Numbered from the stretch's first letter, positions 41,548 through 51,149 are shown. The stretch is DNA of 64,000 nt from Nocardia sp. NBC_01327 (GCF_035958815.1 NZ_CP108383.1:3906001-3970000); one strand, 5' to 3'. Numbers and translations are program-made. The notes: generated from the sequence alone by a model not told the origin.

Positions 41548-43098
41548 ATGGGATTTCGGCATCGCCGCCCGCTGTTACAGTCCGAAATCCCCGCGACACT
41601 AGCTCTTTTCGGTGTCCTGACCCTCGGTGCGGTGTTGCTGCCTGCTGCTCCCGCGGTGGCCGGTCCGGTGCATCCGTGGGCGGCGCCGCCGGTGAATTCC
41701 TGTGGGGAGACGGGTTTCGATCCTCTTGCCCGGCAACCCAATCCGGATCCTTCGCAGAAGCAGCCGGAGGCGCCGATCAAGATTCCGGTCCCGGTCCCGC
41801 AGATCGTGACCGTGCAGGTGCCGGGTCCCAAGCCCGACAACACCCGGATCGATCCGGTCGCGTTGCCGTCGGATCCGTGTGGCAACCCGTGCCCGGATAT
41901 TCGGGACGATCCGGCCCCGACGACCGCGCCGGGCGGGACCGGTAGCGGGAGCGGGTTGTCGTTGCCGCGGATCGAGATCGCCCCCGAGGCCGAGCCGATC
42001 CCGATTCCGGTGCCCGGCGGCGAGGCCCCCGAACCGCAGGCCCCGCCCACCTCGGATGTGCAACCGTCCGAGCCTGCTCCGGCGGTCGCGCCGGTGCCGG
42101 CGCCGCAGGTGGATTCGGTGCAGTTGGTCGATCAGGTCACCGGGCACGGGTCGCTCAACCGCACCGATATGCGCTGGTCGGTCGATGGCACCGATCTGGG
42201 GTTGATGTGGGAGAACAAACCCGGTCAGGTCGCGGTGGTGTTCGGTGACACCTTCGGCAAGGGCTGGCAGGCCGGGGGTGCGGGCACCGATCAGCAGGAC
42301 TGGCGCAGCAACACCATCGCCTACAGCAGCAATCACGATCTGTCCCAGGGGCTGGTCCTGGATGATTTCGTGCAGAACTCGCGCTGTCATGCTGCGGAGA
42401 TCCTCGACAGTCGCAAGATCAAGAATTTCGAGCACACCACGATCCCGACCTCCGGATTCGCGATCGGTGACCGTCAGTACCTGACGTACATGTCGATCAA
42501 CCACTGGTCGCGGATTCCGGGCATGTGGTGGACCAACGACGGGGGTATCGCCTACTCCGACGACAACGGGCGCACCTGGACCAAATCGCAATGGGCGCGC
42601 TGGGACAATCTGTTCGGGCTCGGGCGTTTCCAGGTCGCGACGATGGTCCCGCACGGGGACTACGCGTATATGTTCGGTACCCCGAACGGGCGCCTGGGTG
42701 TGATCGGTTTGGCGCGGGTTCCCTCCGATCAGGTGCTGAACAAATCGGCGTACCAGTACTGGATCGACGGCACCTGGGTGGCCGCGGACGGGGCCAACGA
42801 ATTGCTGGCGACCCCGATCGTGTCCGGTACCGCGAGTGAGTTGTCGGTGCGTTTCGATCGGGACAGCGGGCAGTGGCAGATGGTGTATCTGGACGTGACG
42901 CGCGGGCAGATCGTGATGCGTACCGCCGCGCAACCGCAAGGCGCGTGGAGTGATCCGGTGCCATTGCTCAGTACCGAGGACTACCCGACCGCGTACGGCG
43001 GATTCATGCACCCGTGGTCCACGGGCAAGGACCTGTACTTCACGGTCTCGGCATGGAACAGCTACAACGTGTACCTCATGCACGCCACCCTGAAATGA
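41548..43098 (+). CDS. Secreted DUF4185 protein, candidate endo-D-arabinanase (GH183)
   Basis: 516 residues. A signal peptide (residues 1-39, cleaved around PAVAGPV) leads to a proline-rich linker (about 55-195, with repeated P-x-P and E-P) and a C-terminal DUF4185 domain (about 195-516) with WSVDGTDLGLMWENKPGQVAVVFGDTFG, then DDNGRTWTKSQWAR and YGGFMHPW. DUF4185 domains in mycobacteria have been described as endo-D-arabinanases of family GH183 that cleave the arabinan of arabinogalactan and lipoarabinomannan. A role in wall remodelling is therefore likely, but the catalytic residues were not checked against a structure. Confidence 0.82.
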   Translation: MGFRHRRPLLQSEIPATLALFGVLTLGAVLLPAAPAVAGPVHPWAAPPVNSCGETGFDPLARQPNPDPSQKQPEAPIKIPVPVPQIVTVQVPGPKPDNTRIDPVALPSDPCGNPCPDIRDDPAPTTAPGGTGSGSGLSLPRIEIAPEAEPIPIPVPGGEAPEPQAPPTSDVQPSEPAPAVAPVPAPQVDSVQLVDQVTGHGSLNRTDMRWSVDGTDLGLMWENKPGQVAVVFGDTFGKGWQAGGAGTDQQDWRSNTIAYSSNHDLSQGLVLDDFVQNSRCHAAEILDSRKIKNFEHTTIPTSGFAIGDRQYLTYMSINHWSRIPGMWWTNDGGIAYSDDNGRTWTKSQWARWDNLFGLGRFQVATMVPHGDYAYMFGTPNGRLGVIGLARVPSDQVLNKSAYQYWIDGTWVAADGANELLATPIVSGTASELSVRFDRDSGQWQMVYLDVTRGQIVMRTAAQPQGAWSDPVPLLSTEDYPTAYGGFMHPWSTGKDLYFTVSAWNSYNVYLMHATLK

Positions 43099-43145
43099 GA
43101 GTTCGCCGCTGAACGTGTCGCGGGCGGCCGGCGGGGTATCGACAC

Positions 43146-44528
43146 ATGGTGACCTTCGACCTGACACCCACGGCAGCGCAGCACGACCTGGCCAAGCGTG
43201 CGCACGAATTCGCCCGCGACTGCATCAGGCCGGTGGCGTCCCACTACGACCAGGCCCAGGAATTCCCGTGGCCGGTCCTGGAGGAGGCGGCGAAACGGGG
43301 TTTCTACAGTCCGCTGTTCTACCGCGATCTCATCGGCGATCCGACCGGATTATCGCTGCCGATGTTCATGGAGGAGCTGTTCTGGGGCTGTGCGGGCATC
43401 GGATTGGCGATTGTGATGCCCGCACTGGCCCTGTCGGCGATCGGCCAGGCCGCCACGCCCGAGCAGATGTTGCGGTGGGCGCCCGAATGTTTCGGCACCC
43501 CCGGGGATGTGAAGCTCGCGGCGCTCGCGATCTCCGAGCCCGAGGGCGGCAGCGATGTGCGCAACCTGCGCACCCGGGCCGTCCGCGACGGTGACGACTG
43601 GGTCATCGACGGCCACAAGATGTGGATCGGCAATGGCGGCATCGCCAATGTGCACGTGGTGAACGCGGTGGTCGATGAGCAGCTCGGTCACCGCGGCCAG
43701 GCGCTGTTCGTGGTGCCCGGCGGCACACCAGGATTGGAATTGGTGCGCAAGCTCGACAAGCTGGGATGCCGCGCATCCCATACCGCGGAGCTGAAATTCA
43801 ACAGCGTGCGCGTGCCGATGGACAATCTGCTCGGCGGACCGGAGAAGCTCGAGCACGCGCTGGCCAAGAGGCGTGAGGCGGCGCGCAGCGGCGGCCGATC
43901 CGGTTCGGTGACACTGGGAACCTTCGAGCAGACTCGCCCGATGGTCGCCGCCCAGGCGCTCGGAATCGCCAGAGCCGCTATGGAATACATGACCTCCTAC
44001 GCGACCCGCCGCGAGGCCTTCGGCGCGCCGATCATCGACAATCAGGGCATCGCCTTCCCGATCGCGGACCTGGCCACCCGTATCGACGCCGCACGATTGC
44101 TGACCTGGCGCGCGTCCTGGATGGCCGCGCAGGGCGTCCCGTTCGAACGCGGCGAAGGTTCGATGGCGAAGCTGGCGGCCAGCGAAGTCGCGGTGCGGGC
44201 CACCGAACGCGCCATCCAGACCATGGGCGGCTGGGGGTACATCACCGATCATCCGGTGGAGAAGTGGTACCGAGATGCCAAGCTGTACACCATCTTCGAA
44301 GGCACCAGTGAAATCCAGCGCATTGTCATCTCGCACGCCCTGGGCGCCGCCGAAGGCCGGCCACCGCTGCACGTCGACCTCGAACCCTCGGGTGGCCCGC
44401 TGAACAAGGCGTTCGGCCGCGGCGCCGAGGTGCGCACCAGGGTCGCTGCCACAGCGCTGAATATGCGCGATCGGGTGCCGGGTCCGGTCATGAGGGCCGC
44501 GTTGAAGTTCTTGCGTCCGCCTCGCTGA
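43146..44528 (+). CDS. Acyl-CoA dehydrogenase
   Basis: 460 residues, somewhat longer than the usual 380-400. LAALAISEPEGGSDVRNLRTRA is the FAD/substrate segment, and DAKLYTIFEGTSEIQRIVISHAL contains the catalytic Glu in the FEGTSE box. N-terminal helices (FDLTPTAAQHDLAKRAHEFARD) complete the ACAD fold. A 50-residue C-terminal extension has no motif. It would oxidise an acyl-CoA to the enoyl-CoA. It stands between envelope-related genes, with no other beta-oxidation gene adjacent. Confidence 0.87.
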   Translation: MVTFDLTPTAAQHDLAKRAHEFARDCIRPVASHYDQAQEFPWPVLEEAAKRGFYSPLFYRDLIGDPTGLSLPMFMEELFWGCAGIGLAIVMPALALSAIGQAATPEQMLRWAPECFGTPGDVKLAALAISEPEGGSDVRNLRTRAVRDGDDWVIDGHKMWIGNGGIANVHVVNAVVDEQLGHRGQALFVVPGGTPGLELVRKLDKLGCRASHTAELKFNSVRVPMDNLLGGPEKLEHALAKRREAARSGGRSGSVTLGTFEQTRPMVAAQALGIARAAMEYMTSYATRREAFGAPIIDNQGIAFPIADLATRIDAARLLTWRASWMAAQGVPFERGEGSMAKLAASEVAVRATERAIQTMGGWGYITDHPVEKWYRDAKLYTIFEGTSEIQRIVISHALGAAEGRPPLHVDLEPSGGPLNKAFGRGAEVRTRVAATALNMRDRVPGPVMRAALKFLRPPR

Positions 44529-44690
44529 CTATGCGCGGCCCCACAGTCCGGCCCAGACGCTGTGCGAGAAGACATTTGGGTCACCAATAGAGCAGTCCCC
44601 GGTCAGGGTTGCTGCGCGGTTGATGATTCCGAGGGTGTCGGACGGGCGTTCGTAGGTCGGGTGAAACGGCGGGTTCGGGAACTGCGGGCG
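44529..44690 (-). pseudogene. Possible C-terminal gene remnant
   Basis: The minus strand holds an open frame ending at 44529 that reads FHPTYERPSDTLGII, then GDCSIGDPNVFSHSVWAG and a stop. It looks like the tail of a real protein rather than random antisense, but there is no start codon with a ribosome site before it meets the opposite-strand gene. Family not recognised. Confidence 0.3.
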
Positions 44691-44733
44691 ACGTAGGGTC
44701 GAAGGGTCATGTGGGTTCGAACTTCGAAAGGCA

Positions 44734-45399
44734 TTGCCTGTGCTCGTGGAACGACTTGCTGCTGGGTTTCGCTCGATCGATACGACCGCGCTGTGTGATG
44801 CCGATAAGTCGTTGCGGGTGATGGACAGTGCGATTCGGCCGCGGTCGGCGGGGACCAGAATTCTGGGACCGGCATTCACTGTCCGGTGCTACGGGGACTT
44901 CTTCGCGGTATTGCGGGCCATCGAGACCGCCGCGCCGGGGGATATTGTCATCGTCGACGGCGGCAGTAGCGAAATCGCCCTGGCCGGAGAACTTTTCGCC
45001 CGCGGGGCACTGGTGCGCGGACTGGGCGGGATCATTGTCGACGGCGGATACCGCGATATCGGCTATGTCCGCGATTGCGAACTGCCGATCTACAGCCGTT
45101 TCATCACACCCATGGCCGGAACCACCACCGAGCTCGGGGAGCTGCAGGTCCGCGTGACCTGCGGTGGTGTGCCGGTGCATCCGGGCGATCTGATTCTCGC
45201 CGACGACGAGGGCATTGTCGTGCTCGATCCGGAGCGGGCGGAAACGCTGCTGACCGCTGCCACCGCCATCAAGCAGGCCGAAGCCCGCGTCATCGCGAAG
45301 CTGGATGCGGGCGCGACGCTCAGCGACTGCCTGGGCATCTCCGCGCACACCGAAGCCCTGCGGAAGGGTGAGCATTCCGCCCTGGAATTCCTCGCCTGA
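44734..45399 (+). CDS. RraA-like protein
   Basis: 221 residues, from TTG 44734 (GTG 44740 also possible). The regions RSAGTRILGPAFTVRC, then DIVIVDGGSSEIALAGELFARGALVRGLGGIIVDGGYRDI read in parts, and GDLILADDEGIVV match the RraA/4-hydroxy-4-methyl-2-oxoglutarate aldolase fold. The family includes the RNase E inhibitor RraA and HMG/CHA-type aldolases in protocatechuate and fluorene breakdown. The role here is unknown. Confidence 0.8.
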   Translation: MPVLVERLAAGFRSIDTTALCDADKSLRVMDSAIRPRSAGTRILGPAFTVRCYGDFFAVLRAIETAAPGDIVIVDGGSSEIALAGELFARGALVRGLGGIIVDGGYRDIGYVRDCELPIYSRFITPMAGTTTELGELQVRVTCGGVPVHPGDLILADDEGIVVLDPERAETLLTAATAIKQAEARVIAKLDAGATLSDCLGISAHTEALRKGEHSALEFLA

Positions 45400-45511
45400 C
45401 CCGAGTACTCGCCGCGCCGCCTCCATGGCTGCCGGGCCAACGTCGGATAGCCTGCGACCGGTTCGAAGATCTGTCCACGATTGGTCCGGATACACCGAAA
45501 GACGGGGCAAG

Positions 45512-45967
45512 ATGAGCGGATTCGACATATCACGAGGTATAGCCGTTCGCGGGATGGCAGGAATGGCCGTTGCGGCGGCCTGTATCGCAGTACCGATGGC
45601 GGCGGCGCCGCAGGCGGCCGCGGCGGGGACCCCGACGCTGACGATCAGCATGACCGGTTCACCGGTCGGCCCGGCCAAGCTCGCCTCCGTCGGCTGCGGG
45701 CAGACCGCGGTGGCGACGGTGAAGATGGCCGACGGCACCCCGGTATCGCACGGCTCGGTGGAGTTCACCAGCCACCTGCCCGGCATCTCCGGCAATGTGG
45801 TGGGAACGGTGCCGGTCACCAATGGCACCGCCAGCATTCCGTGGGTTCCCGGCGTCGCGGGGCAGCACATCATCAGCGCGATCTACTTCGACGATGCCTC
45901 CGACCTGCGTCCCGCCTCCGGGCAGACGATGATCACCGCCATGAACCTGAACGGCGTGTGCGTCTGA
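45512..45967 (+). CDS. Secreted Ig-like domain protein
   Basis: 151 residues from ATG 45512. A signal peptide (about residues 1-38, ending AAAAG) precedes a single beta-rich Ig-like domain (VKMADGTPVSHGSVEFTS, then GTVPVTNGTASIPWVPGVAG). Similar domains decorate actinobacterial surface proteins. No catalytic site is seen. Confidence 0.75.
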   Translation: MSGFDISRGIAVRGMAGMAVAAACIAVPMAAAPQAAAAGTPTLTISMTGSPVGPAKLASVGCGQTAVATVKMADGTPVSHGSVEFTSHLPGISGNVVGTVPVTNGTASIPWVPGVAGQHIISAIYFDDASDLRPASGQTMITAMNLNGVCV

Positions 45968-45994
45968 TCCGGAGCTGCTGGGCCGGAGCGTGAT

Positions 45995-46690
45995 TCAGCC
46001 GCTGTGAATCGCGATGACCGGCCGCTTCGACGGCTGGAGTGTGGCGAGCAGGGTGCGAACGACGTCCTCGGAGACGGCGACGCACCCTGCCGTCGCCGCA
46101 CCGATATCGCCGTGCACGAAGAATGCCGAACCCTTGCCGGGTACAGCGGGCGCGCGGTTGTAGTCGATGACGAGCGCGTGGTTGTACTGCGGAACGGTCC
46201 GGCCGAGGTTCTCACTGACAGCGGTATCGAACGGGCAATCGGCTGCGGCGCACCGATACCTCCGGTTGTAGAGGGGGCTTTCGGAGTCCGATACCCACCA
46301 CCAGGTATTCGACGGGTCGACCGTGAGATAGGGGAGTCGCGCGGCGGGATCGGGCAACCGGCCGAACCCCTCGCTCACGCCGAAGGTGCCCTCCGGCGTG
46401 TAGTCCCGGCCCTCGCCGACCTCCGTCGAAATCCCTTCCGCGCCAACCCAGGCCGGTACCGCGAACGTGCGCTTCCACTCCCGCAGCCGGTTCCGCTGCC
46501 ACAGCTCCAGCGTCCCGTGATCGGCGCCGGCCGGTGCGCTGACCCAGACCACCTGTGTGCCTGGAACGGTATTCGGGTCGAACGGCGGCCGATCGGAAGT
46601 GAGCCGGGGCAGCATCACTACGGCGAGCACCGCGACGGCTATGGCGACCGTCCATCGCAGCGCCCGGACACCCTTGTCCGCCAATCCCAC
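45995..46690 (-). CDS. L,D-transpeptidase (YkuD-type)
   Basis: 231 residues. One N-terminal membrane segment (about 12-28) anchors the catalytic domain outside the cell. The active site reads FFVHGDIGAATAGCVAVS, with His193 and nucleophile Cys203 in the order H-G...G-C expected of YkuD enzymes. L,D-transpeptidases make 3-3 cross-links in peptidoglycan, a major process in mycolate-containing bacteria. The catalytic loop is slightly divergent (GCVAVS instead of GC[IV]R[ML]), so activity is likely but should not be assumed. Confidence 0.82.
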   Translation of the reverse strand: MGLADKGVRALRWTVAIAVAVLAVVMLPRLTSDRPPFDPNTVPGTQVVWVSAPAGADHGTLELWQRNRLREWKRTFAVPAWVGAEGISTEVGEGRDYTPEGTFGVSEGFGRLPDPAARLPYLTVDPSNTWWWVSDSESPLYNRRYRCAAADCPFDTAVSENLGRTVPQYNHALVIDYNRAPAVPGKGSAFFVHGDIGAATAGCVAVSEDVVRTLLATLQPSKRPVIAIHSG

Positions 46691-46821
46691 TCGCGCTCCC
46701 CACTGTCGTAGACGAGGGCATCCTAGCGAGCCGGAGCGATCATCGGTGAGACCTCGGGGCCACGCCGAGTGGCGAGTTACCGCAGGTCGGGGGCATTACC
46801 GCCCCCGACCCGGGTGAACAC

Positions 46822-47556
46822 TCAGCTGGGGAGATCGGCGGCGGCGGCCTCGTCGAGCAGCCATGTGGTGGATTCACTGCCGATCGCACCCGCGGCGGGC
46901 ACATCCAGGGGCGAGGCGCCATTGAGTGCGGCGACGACCGCGGCGGCCTTGGCCTCGCCGCCGACAATGAGAACCACATGACGCGACCTGCGGATGGCAG
47001 GCAGCGTCAGTGTGATGCGGACGGCCGGCGGTTTGGGCGAATGCGTCTCGGCGACAACAAGTTCGCGTTCCTCGCGGGTGGCGTCCGTATGCGGGAACAG
47101 CGAGTTGATATGGCCCTCGCCGCCCATACCGAGCAGGTGCAGATCGAACGCGCCGTGCTCGGCCAGATACGCGTGGACCGTGGCAGAGTACTCGCCCGCG
47201 GCCTCGAGCGGATCGGGGTAGTCGCCGCTGGAGGTTTCGGCCGGATGCACCCGGGCCGGATCGAGCGGAACATGGTCCAGCAGCGCCTGCCGAGCCTGCA
47301 GATCATTGCGCTCGGCATCCCCGGTGGGCACGAAACGCTCATCGCCCCAGAAGATGTCGACCTTGGACCAGTCGATGTCGCCCGGGGCCTTGCGCACCCA
47401 TTCGAGCAGGCCGATGCCGGTGCCGCCACCGGTCAGGACCACCGACGCGCTGCCGCGCAGCCGCTGGGCCTCCACGACCTCGGTGACGAAGCGGGCAGCC
47501 GCCGCCTGCACGAGTTCCTCGGTGGTGGCGAAGGTTTCGACGACGGGCTTACTCAT
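46822..47556 (-). CDS. pgl: 6-phosphogluconolactonase
   Basis: 244 residues. The glucosamine/galactosamine-6-phosphate isomerase-like fold is clear: VVLTGGGTGIGLLEWV, then IDWSKVDIFWGDERFVPTGDAERN and LLGMGGEGHINSLFPHT. It hydrolyses 6-phosphogluconolactone in the oxidative pentose phosphate pathway. It overlaps opcA by 8 bases and is the last gene of the tkt-tal-zwf-opcA-pgl operon, an arrangement fixed in mycobacteria. Confidence 0.95.
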   Translation of the reverse strand: MSKPVVETFATTEELVQAAAARFVTEVVEAQRLRGSASVVLTGGGTGIGLLEWVRKAPGDIDWSKVDIFWGDERFVPTGDAERNDLQARQALLDHVPLDPARVHPAETSSGDYPDPLEAAGEYSATVHAYLAEHGAFDLHLLGMGGEGHINSLFPHTDATREERELVVAETHSPKPPAVRITLTLPAIRRSRHVVLIVGGEAKAAAVVAALNGASPLDVPAAGAIGSESTTWLLDEAAAADLPS

Positions 47557-48469
47557 AGATCACCCTTTCGATTCCGGTCAGCGCCTCGGCGTAGACCTCG
47601 TCGGCGTCGAGATGGCGCAGCTCCTCGGCCAGGCAGTCCCGGGTTTCCCGGCGGGCCAGGGCGAAACGCTGATCGGGCTCGCCCGTGCGGGTCAGGGTCG
47701 CGGTGCGGCCGTGCTGCGGACGGGCGATGGAGATCGATACCGACGAGCGGTGCATCTCCACCTTCAGCTCGCCGGTCTCGCGAATCACCGGACAGGCCAG
47801 GCGGGCGGCGAGCCACCCGGCCAGCATGTCCAGCGCGGGCTCGTCCTGCAGACCCGAAACCGTCACGGACTCAACGGGTTCGAACGGCGCCTCGTCCAGG
47901 GCCGCCGCCAGCAGTGCCCGCCAGTAGGTGACCCGGCTCCACGCCAGATCGGTATCGCCCGCCGCATACGAATCGCGGCGCTTCTTGATGGTGTCCTGCG
48001 GATCGGGCGCGAAGGTCGCGTCGGTGATCCGCCGGGTCGCCAGGCGGCCGACCGAATCCTTGGACGGGAAATCCGGGGCGCCGCGCGGCCACCACGCCAC
48101 CACGGGGGTGTCGGGCAGCAGGAACGGCACCACCACACTGCTCTCGTGACTGACCAGATCGCCCTGCAGCCGAAGCACTATCACCTCGGCCGCGCCGGCG
48201 TCGCCGCCCACGCGGATCTGGGCATCGAGGCGCGTCGCCGCATTCCGGTCACCACGTGCGAGAACTATGACGCGGCAAGGATGTTCACGACTGGCGTCAT
48301 TGGCCGCGTCGATGGCGTCCTCGGCCTCGGAGCTGTCCAGGGTGCAGACCACCAGGGTCAGCACCCGGCCCATGGTGACCACGCCATTGGCCTCACGCAG
48401 CTGGATCAGCCGCTTGGATACCTCACGGGTATCGGTGTCCGGCATATCGATGATCACGGTCGCCGCCAT
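47549..48469 (-). CDS. opcA: OpcA, glucose-6-phosphate dehydrogenase assembly protein
   Basis: 306 residues from ATG 48469 (GTG 48457 would match the canonical start of the protein, VIIDMPDT, more closely). The sequence IIDMPDTDTREVSKRLIQLREANG is the OpcA N-terminus. OpcA is needed for activity or assembly of glucose-6-phosphate dehydrogenase in cyanobacteria and actinomycetes. It overlaps zwf by 16 bases and pgl by 8. Confidence 0.93.
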   Translation of the reverse strand: MAATVIIDMPDTDTREVSKRLIQLREANGVVTMGRVLTLVVCTLDSSEAEDAIDAANDASREHPCRVIVLARGDRNAATRLDAQIRVGGDAGAAEVIVLRLQGDLVSHESSVVVPFLLPDTPVVAWWPRGAPDFPSKDSVGRLATRRITDATFAPDPQDTIKKRRDSYAAGDTDLAWSRVTYWRALLAAALDEAPFEPVESVTVSGLQDEPALDMLAGWLAARLACPVIRETGELKVEMHRSSVSISIARPQHGRTATLTRTGEPDQRFALARRETRDCLAEELRHLDADEVYAEALTGIERVIYE

Positions 48470-50013
48470 TCCCGCCCGCTGCGCGCGAGCATTTCGTCGG
48501 CGGATTCCGGACCCCACATACCGGCCTCGTACGGATCGGGCTTACCGGTCTCGGCCCAGTGCTCGAGTACGGGATCGAGGATGCGCCAAGCCAATTCGAC
48601 CTCCTCGTTGACCGGGAAGAGTGACGGCACGCCGAGCAGCACATCCAGGATGAGACGCTCATAGGCCTCGGGGGAGTCCTCGGTGAACGCCTCGCCGTAG
48701 CTGAAGTCCATATTCACATCGCGGACCTCCATGCTGGAGCCGGGCACCTTCGACCCGAATCGCATGGTGATGCCCTCGTCCGGCTGCACGCGAATCACCA
48801 GGGCGTTCTGCCCCAGCTCCTCGGTCATGGTCTGGTCGAAGGGCAGATGCGGGGCCCGCTTGAAGACCACCGCGATCTCGGTGACGCGGCGGCCCAGGCG
48901 CTTTCCGGTGCGCAGATAGAACGGCACACCCGCCCAGCGACGCGTCTCCACGGCCAGGGTGATGGCGGCGTAGGTCTCGGTGCGCGAATTCGGGTCGAAA
49001 CCCTCCTCCTGCATCAGGCCCACCACCGACTCGCTGCCCTGCCACCCGGCGGTGTACTGCCCGCGCGCGGTGGTCTCGTCCAGCGGCTCGGTGAGTTTGG
49101 TCGCCGAGAGCACCTTGATCTTCTCGATCTGCAGTTGCCGCGGCTGGAAGCTCACCGGCTCCTCCATCGCCGTCAGCGCCAGCAGCTGCAGCAGATGGTT
49201 CTGGATCACATCGCGTGCGGCGCCGATACCGTCGTAATAGCCTGCGCGACCGCCCAAACCGATGTCCTCGGCCATGGTGATCTGCACATGATCGACGTAA
49301 TTGGCATTCCAGATCGGGTCGAACAGCTGGTTCGCGAAGCGCAGCGCCAGAATGTTCTGCACCGTCTCCTTGCCGAGGTAGTGGTCGATGCGGAACACCG
49401 ATTGCTCGGGGAAGACCGAATTCACCAGGGCATTGAGCTCACGGGCGCTGTCGAGATCGTGCCCGAACGGCTTCTCGATGACCACGCGCCGCCAGGTCGG
49501 CGTATCGCCGTGCTCCGGCTTCGCCTGTGCGAGACCGTTCTTCGAGAGCTGATCGAGCACCACCGGGAACTCGGTGGGCGGAATCGCAAGGTAGAAGGCG
49601 TGATTGCCGCCCGTCCCGCGATCGCGGTCCAGATCCTTGAGCGTGGTCGCCAGCCGGTGGAAAGCGGCATCGTCCTCGAAAGTGCCCTGGACGAAACGCA
49701 ATCCGGCCGACAGCTGATCCCACACCTCGTCGCGGAACGGTGTGCGCGCCGAGGAGCTCACCGATTCCTTGACCACGGCGGCGAAGTCCGCATCGGACAT
49801 ATCGCGCCGGGCGAAACCGACCAGGGAGAAACCCGGGGGCAGCAGCCCCCGGTTCGCCAGGTCATAGATGGCCGGCAGCAGTTTGCGCCGCGACAGGTCA
49901 CCGGTCACGCCGAAAATCACCATGCTGCACGGCCCGGCAATGCGGGGAACCCGGCTGTCGCGTCCATCGCGGAGCGGATTCACCGTCGCGGTCGTCGTCA
50001 CTGTGCCGGCCAC
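48454..50013 (-). CDS. zwf: Glucose-6-phosphate 1-dehydrogenase
   Basis: 519 residues from GTG 50013, two bases after the tal stop; GTG 50001 is an alternative. SMVIFGVTGDLSRRKLLP is the NADP-binding motif, and FRIDHYLGKE the active-site segment with the catalytic His. It catalyses the first and committed step of the pentose phosphate pathway, giving NADPH. Operon with tal and tkt upstream, opcA and pgl downstream. Confidence 0.96.
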   Translation of the reverse strand: MAGTVTTTATVNPLRDGRDSRVPRIAGPCSMVIFGVTGDLSRRKLLPAIYDLANRGLLPPGFSLVGFARRDMSDADFAAVVKESVSSSARTPFRDEVWDQLSAGLRFVQGTFEDDAAFHRLATTLKDLDRDRGTGGNHAFYLAIPPTEFPVVLDQLSKNGLAQAKPEHGDTPTWRRVVIEKPFGHDLDSARELNALVNSVFPEQSVFRIDHYLGKETVQNILALRFANQLFDPIWNANYVDHVQITMAEDIGLGGRAGYYDGIGAARDVIQNHLLQLLALTAMEEPVSFQPRQLQIEKIKVLSATKLTEPLDETTARGQYTAGWQGSESVVGLMQEEGFDPNSRTETYAAITLAVETRRWAGVPFYLRTGKRLGRRVTEIAVVFKRAPHLPFDQTMTEELGQNALVIRVQPDEGITMRFGSKVPGSSMEVRDVNMDFSYGEAFTEDSPEAYERLILDVLLGVPSLFPVNEEVELAWRILDPVLEHWAETGKPDPYEAGMWGPESADEMLARSGREWRRP

Positions 50014-50015
50014 TC

Positions 50016-51149
50016 TCAGTTGCTCCCGGCTGCCTGGAGCTGTTCGGTGGTGGCGCCGAGCAATTCCTCCCACGAGGTCACGAACTTGTCGACGCCCTCG
50101 ACCTCGAGCACCCCGAAGACCTCGTCCAGATTCACGCCGGCGGCGGCGATCCTGTCGAAGATCTCCTGTGCGGCCGGACCGGTGCCGGACATGGTGTCGC
50201 CGGAGACGACGCCGTGATCGGCGAAGGCCGCGAGGGTCTTCTCCGGGACGGTGTTCACCGTATTCGGCGCGACCAGTTCGGAGATGTACATGGTGTCCGG
50301 GTACTCCGGGTTCTTCACACCGGTGGACGCCCACAGCGCGCGCTGGCGGTTGGCCCCGCCCGCCGCCGACAGCCGCGCGAACACCGAAGTGTGCTTGCCG
50401 CCGTCGAATACGTCCTGGTACGCGGCATAGGCCAAGCGCGCGTTGGCGATTCCGGCCTTACCGCGCAACTCCAGGGCCTCGGGGGTGCCGATGGCCTCGA
50501 GCCGCTTGTCGATCTCCGAGTCCACGCGGGAGACGAAGAACGAAGCGACGGAATGGATCTTGGCCAGATCGTGGCCCGCGGTGTGCGCATTGGTCAGGCC
50601 GTCGAGGTACGCGCCCATGACCGAGCGGTAGCGCTCGACCGAGAAGATCAGCGTCACATTCACGCTAATGCCCTCCGCGATCACCCGCGTGATGGCCGGA
50701 ATACCGGCCTCGGTGGCGGGAATCTTGATGAACAGGTTGGGCCGGTCCACGATCTTCCACAGCTCGATCGCCTGGGCGACCGTGCCGTCCTCGTCGAAGG
50801 CCAGCCGCGGATCGACCTCGATGGAGACGCGGCCGTCGGTGCCGCCGGACGCCTTGAAGACGTCGGCGAACACATCGCAGGCCGAGCGCACGTCATCGGT
50901 GGTGATGGTGCGGATGGCGGAATCGACATCGGCGCCGCGGGCGGCGAGCTCGCCGACCTGGGCGTCGTAGTCGTGGCCCTTGGACAGGGCGCCCTGGAAA
51001 ATCGTCGGGTTGGTGGTGACGCCGACAATGCTCCACGTATCGATCAGTTCCTGCAGATTGCCGGATTTGATGCGACCACGCGAAAGATCATCGAGCCATA
51101 CGGAAACCCCGGCAGCCGACAGGGCCGCGAGGTTGGGGTTCTGGGTCAT
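50016..51149 (-). CDS. tal: Transaldolase
   Basis: 377 residues. VTTNPTIFQGALSKG is the N-terminal signature and the Schiff-base Lys142 lies in NLFIKIPAT. This is the TalB-like actinobacterial form of about 370 residues. It exchanges three-carbon units between pentose phosphate sugars. The gene starts 7 bases after the tkt stop. Confidence 0.96.
   Translation of the reverse strand: MTQNPNLAALSAAGVSVWLDDLSRGRIKSGNLQELIDTWSIVGVTTNPTIFQGALSKGHDYDAQVGELAARGADVDSAIRTITTDDVRSACDVFADVFKASGGTDGRVSIEVDPRLAFDEDGTVAQAIELWKIVDRPNLFIKIPATEAGIPAITRVIAEGISVNVTLIFSVERYRSVMGAYLDGLTNAHTAGHDLAKIHSVASFFVSRVDSEIDKRLEAIGTPEALELRGKAGIANARLAYAAYQDVFDGGKHTSVFARLSAAGGANRQRALWASTGVKNPEYPDTMYISELVAPNTVNTVPEKTLAAFADHGVVSGDTMSGTGPAAQEIFDRIAAAGVNLDEVFGVLEVEGVDKFVTSWEELLGATTEQLQAAGSN

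Noticed and set aside
44710..44724. tRNA T-loop-like GGTTCGAAC
   Set aside because: No acceptor or anticodon stem can be formed around it.
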